A stretch of DNA of 8,697 nucleotides from Candidatus Dormiibacterota bacterium (GTDB taxonomy: Bacteria; Chloroflexota; Dormibacteria; UBA8260; Bog-877), in NCBI GenBank assembly GCA_003133485.1, contig PKXR01000213.1, positions 1 to 8,697 on the forward strand, in the 5' to 3' direction. Position numbers and translations under genes: made by a program. The notes below the pieces were generated by a model. The model was given only the letters and a program-made list of their open reading frames with translations, was not told the origin of the DNA and did not search any database. Positions 6,916-8,697 of this stretch are shown piece by piece; position 1 is the stretch's first letter, and every line of letters begins with the position of its first letter.

Positions 6916-7546
6916 TCATCCGAACGCGAACCCGCTAACTGTCCGGCCTATTGTCTGCACGAAGGGACCGCCGCCTCTAGATCACCGCTCCACACTGGCG
7001 CTCGGCGGGGAGAACACCACGAAGAACGCACCCTTTGGCGGTCTACCTCCTCCCAATCGTGCGCGACGCGTCCGGCCCGAATTACCCGGTGGCGATCGGC
7101 GCGGGCTTGGATGCAAGCGTCGTCACCGAGGCGCTTTATCAGCGCTGCTTAGTCCTGGATATCGGTGAAGAGGAAGGTCAGTGCCTATATTCACCCGGGC
7201 GACGGTTATCCGATCCAACTCCACCGTCGCGAGCGCACCTCTGGGAGCGCACCGTGTCGCAAGGGACCTTGGTACTGTAGGCGTCGTGCGGGGCCGAGGG
7301 ACCCAAGGGTCGGCCGGCGGAGACTTCCCACGTCCCGCTGGCGGTGCGGGAAGCGGGATTCCCTATGCGCGAGTTGTCTCCTGCGCAGTCGCGCTGGGCC
7401 AAGCTCCGCGAGCCCTCCGACGGGTCCTCGTGATCCTTGGGATCAGGCCTTTTGCCCGCCCCAACCGTCGTCGGGCGGGCGGATTCTTCCGACCTCTGCC
7501 CTGGCTGCAAAGCGCCCAGGACTTACCCCACCCCACCCTCAGTGCG
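6916..7546. other. Stretch without a confident gene
   Basis: Several frames are open here, as is common in GC-rich DNA, but none is convincing. A + strand frame from TTG 7035 to 7280 (81 residues, beginning LAVYLLPIVRDASGPNYPVA) reads well for about 45 residues, then degenerates. A frame from GTG 7181, preceded by AGGA at 7171-7174, runs into the SOD-like gene at 7547 but its first 120 residues look non-coding. An alternative start for that gene at GTG 7430 would add a basic cytoplasmic stretch before its membrane segment. The stretch also holds an 8-bp inverted repeat (7454-7480) and a 7-bp one, TCCCGCT/AGCGGGA (7333-7358). The promoter for the next two genes probably lies here, but I could not place it. 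Confidence 0.5.
7454..7480. repeat. Perfect 8-bp GC-only inverted repeat
   Basis: GCCCGCCC (7454-7461) and GGGCGGGC (7473-7480) flank an 11-nt loop. There is no T-run after the stem on either strand, so a standard intrinsic terminator is unlikely. If the downstream gene starts at 7547, this lies in or near its leader; if it starts at GTG 7430, the repeat is coding. Confidence 0.45.
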
Positions 7547-8011
7547 ATGACGGGCCTGGTGGTAGCTGTGGTCGGGATCGCAACTGTCATCGCTCTCATC
7601 ACCGCCAGCGGCCAACCGACCCTGCCCAGTTCCCACGCGGTGCTGGTCTCGGTCAACCCTTCCGCCGGGCACACGGCCCAGGGAGGCGGTCACCTGATCT
7701 GGTACCGGACCGGCGGACTGTTGGTGGTCGTCCTCGGCGTGCAGCACCTCCAGCCGAAGGCCCAGGTTAGCGCGTTGCTGGTGCCCAAGGGCAGCTGCAC
7801 GGCCCCCCGCCCGACCGGGACCCGAGTCATCGGCACCGTACGCGCCAACGGCCACGGCGTCGCCACATTCAACGAGGAACTGCTGAGTGTTTCCAGCCTG
7901 AAGTTCTCCGCCTGGTCGATTTGGATCGAAGGCCAGGGCCAGGGTCAGGGCCGGTCTCCGGCGGCCTGCGGCGTGATCAGCCTCGCCGGCGGCACCTTGA
8001 TCACATCTTGA
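7547..8011 (+). CDS. Membrane-anchored or exported SOD-fold-like protein lacking metal ligands
   Basis: The 154-residue product begins with a hydrophobic segment (about residues 4-20, LVVAVVGIATVIALITA), a signal anchor or uncleaved signal, followed by an extracytoplasmic domain. The part from about residue 74 resembles the C-terminal half of Cu/Zn superoxide dismutases: SALLVPKGSCTAP (75-87), GTVRANGHGVATF (96-108), SAWSIWIEG (121-129) and AACGVI (139-144), which corresponds to the ACGVI end of SODs. Cys84 and Cys141 fall where the conserved SOD disulfide pairs. The histidines that bind Cu and Zn are absent: SOD-like IHA/VHE is WIEG here, and no HVH precedes Cys84. It is therefore more likely a structural or binding domain than an active dismutase. 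A GQGQGQG run (129-135) is encoded by a near-perfect hexamer repeat at 7931-7952. The start is uncertain: ATG 7547 has no clear ribosome-binding site, and GTG 7430 is an alternative. The stop overlaps the next gene by 4 nt. The SOD-fold relation is inferred by eye. Confidence 0.6.
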   Translation: MTGLVVAVVGIATVIALITASGQPTLPSSHAVLVSVNPSAGHTAQGGGHLIWYRTGGLLVVVLGVQHLQPKAQVSALLVPKGSCTAPRPTGTRVIGTVRANGHGVATFNEELLSVSSLKFSAWSIWIEGQGQGQGRSPAACGVISLAGGTLITS

Positions 8012-8463
8012 CAGGTCGACCGGCGGCGCTCCGGCTTGCCCTGGTCGCAGGAACTCTGGGATCCCTTTTTTGGATTTCCGGCTGTGCGGTTACGTCGAGT
8101 AGCCCGACGTTCGCGAAGGCGATTGCCGCATGTTCGGCCAGTCACGCCCAGAGCCAGGTAACAGTGGACGCCACCAGTTCCTTCCGGTTCGTACCCGCGG
8201 TCGTCTGCCTGCGAGTGGGAGGTACCGTGACGTGGACGAATACGACAGAGGATGCGGACCACACCAGCACGGACGAGCCAAGCTTGGCGGCGAGTGCCAG
8301 TGATGCGACCATCCCCCAGGGGGGGCTTGGCTGGAACTTGCGCTTGCCCTCGGGAAGGTCAGAACACCGTACGTTCAAAATCGCCGGGGTGTACCGCTAC
8401 TTCTGCATTCCCCATGAGACGTTCGGAATGGTGGGAGTAGTCGACGTCGTCCGCCGGCGATGA
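8008..8463 (+). CDS. Cupredoxin (plastocyanin/azurin-like) lipoprotein
   Basis: This 151-residue product is a predicted exported lipoprotein with one type 1 copper domain. The N-terminus has Arg4 and Arg9, a hydrophobic stretch (10-23) and a lipobox ISGC with Cys26 as the lipidation site, so it should be anchored on the outer face of the cytoplasmic membrane. The cupredoxin domain spans about residues 50-148: VTVDATSSFRFVPAVVCLRVG, then GGTVTWTN (71-78) and NTTEDADHT with ligand His85, and finally YFCIPHETFGM giving Cys133, His136 and Met141 in the standard C-X2-H-X4-M order. All four copper ligands are present. Such proteins shuttle electrons to or from membrane or periplasmic redox partners. 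TTG 8008 is chosen because it overlaps the upstream stop as TTGA, implying translational coupling, and places a clean signal peptide at the start; the open frame from TTG 7921 would put Arg-rich residues encoded within the upstream gene ahead of it. It is probably co-expressed with the SOD-like gene. Confidence 0.85.
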   Translation: MTGRPAALRLALVAGTLGSLFWISGCAVTSSSPTFAKAIAACSASHAQSQVTVDATSSFRFVPAVVCLRVGGTVTWTNTTEDADHTSTDEPSLAASASDATIPQGGLGWNLRLPSGRSEHRTFKIAGVYRYFCIPHETFGMVGVVDVVRRR

Positions 8464-8697
8464 GCACGCGCTTTGGAAACACCGAGGGGGGCGCGCGGTC
8501 CGTCGAGGACTGAATCCGGCAGGCTCAGGCGGCCGGCAATCGCCTGGCCGGGGGGCCCAGGCAAGGCGAGGCAGCGCCCGGCGCTGAGCTCACTCGCCAA
8601 ACCGTCAAGATGGGCTCCGTGGACGGCGAACTCCCGCTTGAGCCAGGGCCGGAAGTGGTGACCACCGCTGCCTCCGCCGGCCCTCCCGCCCTCATGG
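8464..8697. other. No confident gene; minus-strand frame open to the right edge
   Basis: No + strand gene is convincing here. On the minus strand one frame is open from the right edge to a stop at 8397 and includes the protein-like stretch HHFRPWLKREFAVHGAHLDG at about 8610-8670; the + strand reading opposite it looks like an antisense shadow. If real, it would be the 3' end of a convergent gene overlapping the cupredoxin gene by about 67 nt, which is long for a convergent overlap. A small inverted repeat CAGGCG/CGCCTG lies near 8527-8550, without a T-run, so no terminator can be called. Confidence 0.3.

Noticed and set aside
7165..7770. 201-residue + strand frame from GTG 7165
   Set aside because: Pro/Arg/Ser-rich shadow overlapping the SOD-like gene, whose frame has a membrane segment and recognisable motifs.
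7178..7855. Minus-strand open frames opposite the SOD-like gene
   Set aside because: Composition is that of antisense readings (Thr/Arg/Pro-rich) and the + strand frame explains the region better.
7931..7952. Near-perfect GGCCAG hexamer repeat as a possible regulatory array
   Set aside because: Only three to four units, fully explained as the coding repeat for GQGQGQG in the SOD-like protein.

Overview
The window is GC-rich, densely packed on the + strand in its left two thirds, and uses GTG and TTG starts freely. Together with the gene types this suggests a high-GC free-living bacterium, most likely an actinobacterium; no marker gene here fixes the lineage. No rRNA, tRNA, CRISPR array, transposase or phage gene was recognised.

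Positions 1-6335 hold one co-directional run of genes: the 3' end of a DppC/OppC-type peptide ABC permease (1-254), a fused double ATPase for the same transporter (251-2068, 4-nt overlap), a C45-family N-terminal-nucleophile hydrolase/acyltransferase (2101-3189), two tandem paralogous bicupin proteins (3299-4177 and 4236-5102), and an EamA/DMT-type membrane transporter (5145-6335) with an unusual soluble C-terminal tail. Gaps are short except for 109 bases before the first bicupin, which carry two dyad-symmetric sequences and a strong Shine-Dalgarno site. The simplest reading is a small-molecule module: import of a peptide-like or amide-bearing compound, cleavage or acyl transfer by the C45 enzyme, metal-dependent conversion of the product by the bicupins, and export of a product or analogue by the DMT carrier. 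The substrate cannot be read from the sequence.

Positions 6336 to about 7546 hold no gene that can be called with confidence. A minus-strand open frame (6427-6915) has coding-like composition in its first half and may be a decayed gene; the rest looks like intergenic or degraded DNA.

Positions 7547-8463 encode a two-gene envelope unit joined by a TTGA stop/start overlap: a small membrane-anchored protein whose C-terminal part resembles the Cu/Zn superoxide dismutase fold but lacks the histidine metal ligands, and a lipoprotein cupredoxin with a complete type 1 copper site. Positions 8464-8697 contain no confident gene, although a minus-strand frame stays open to the right edge.
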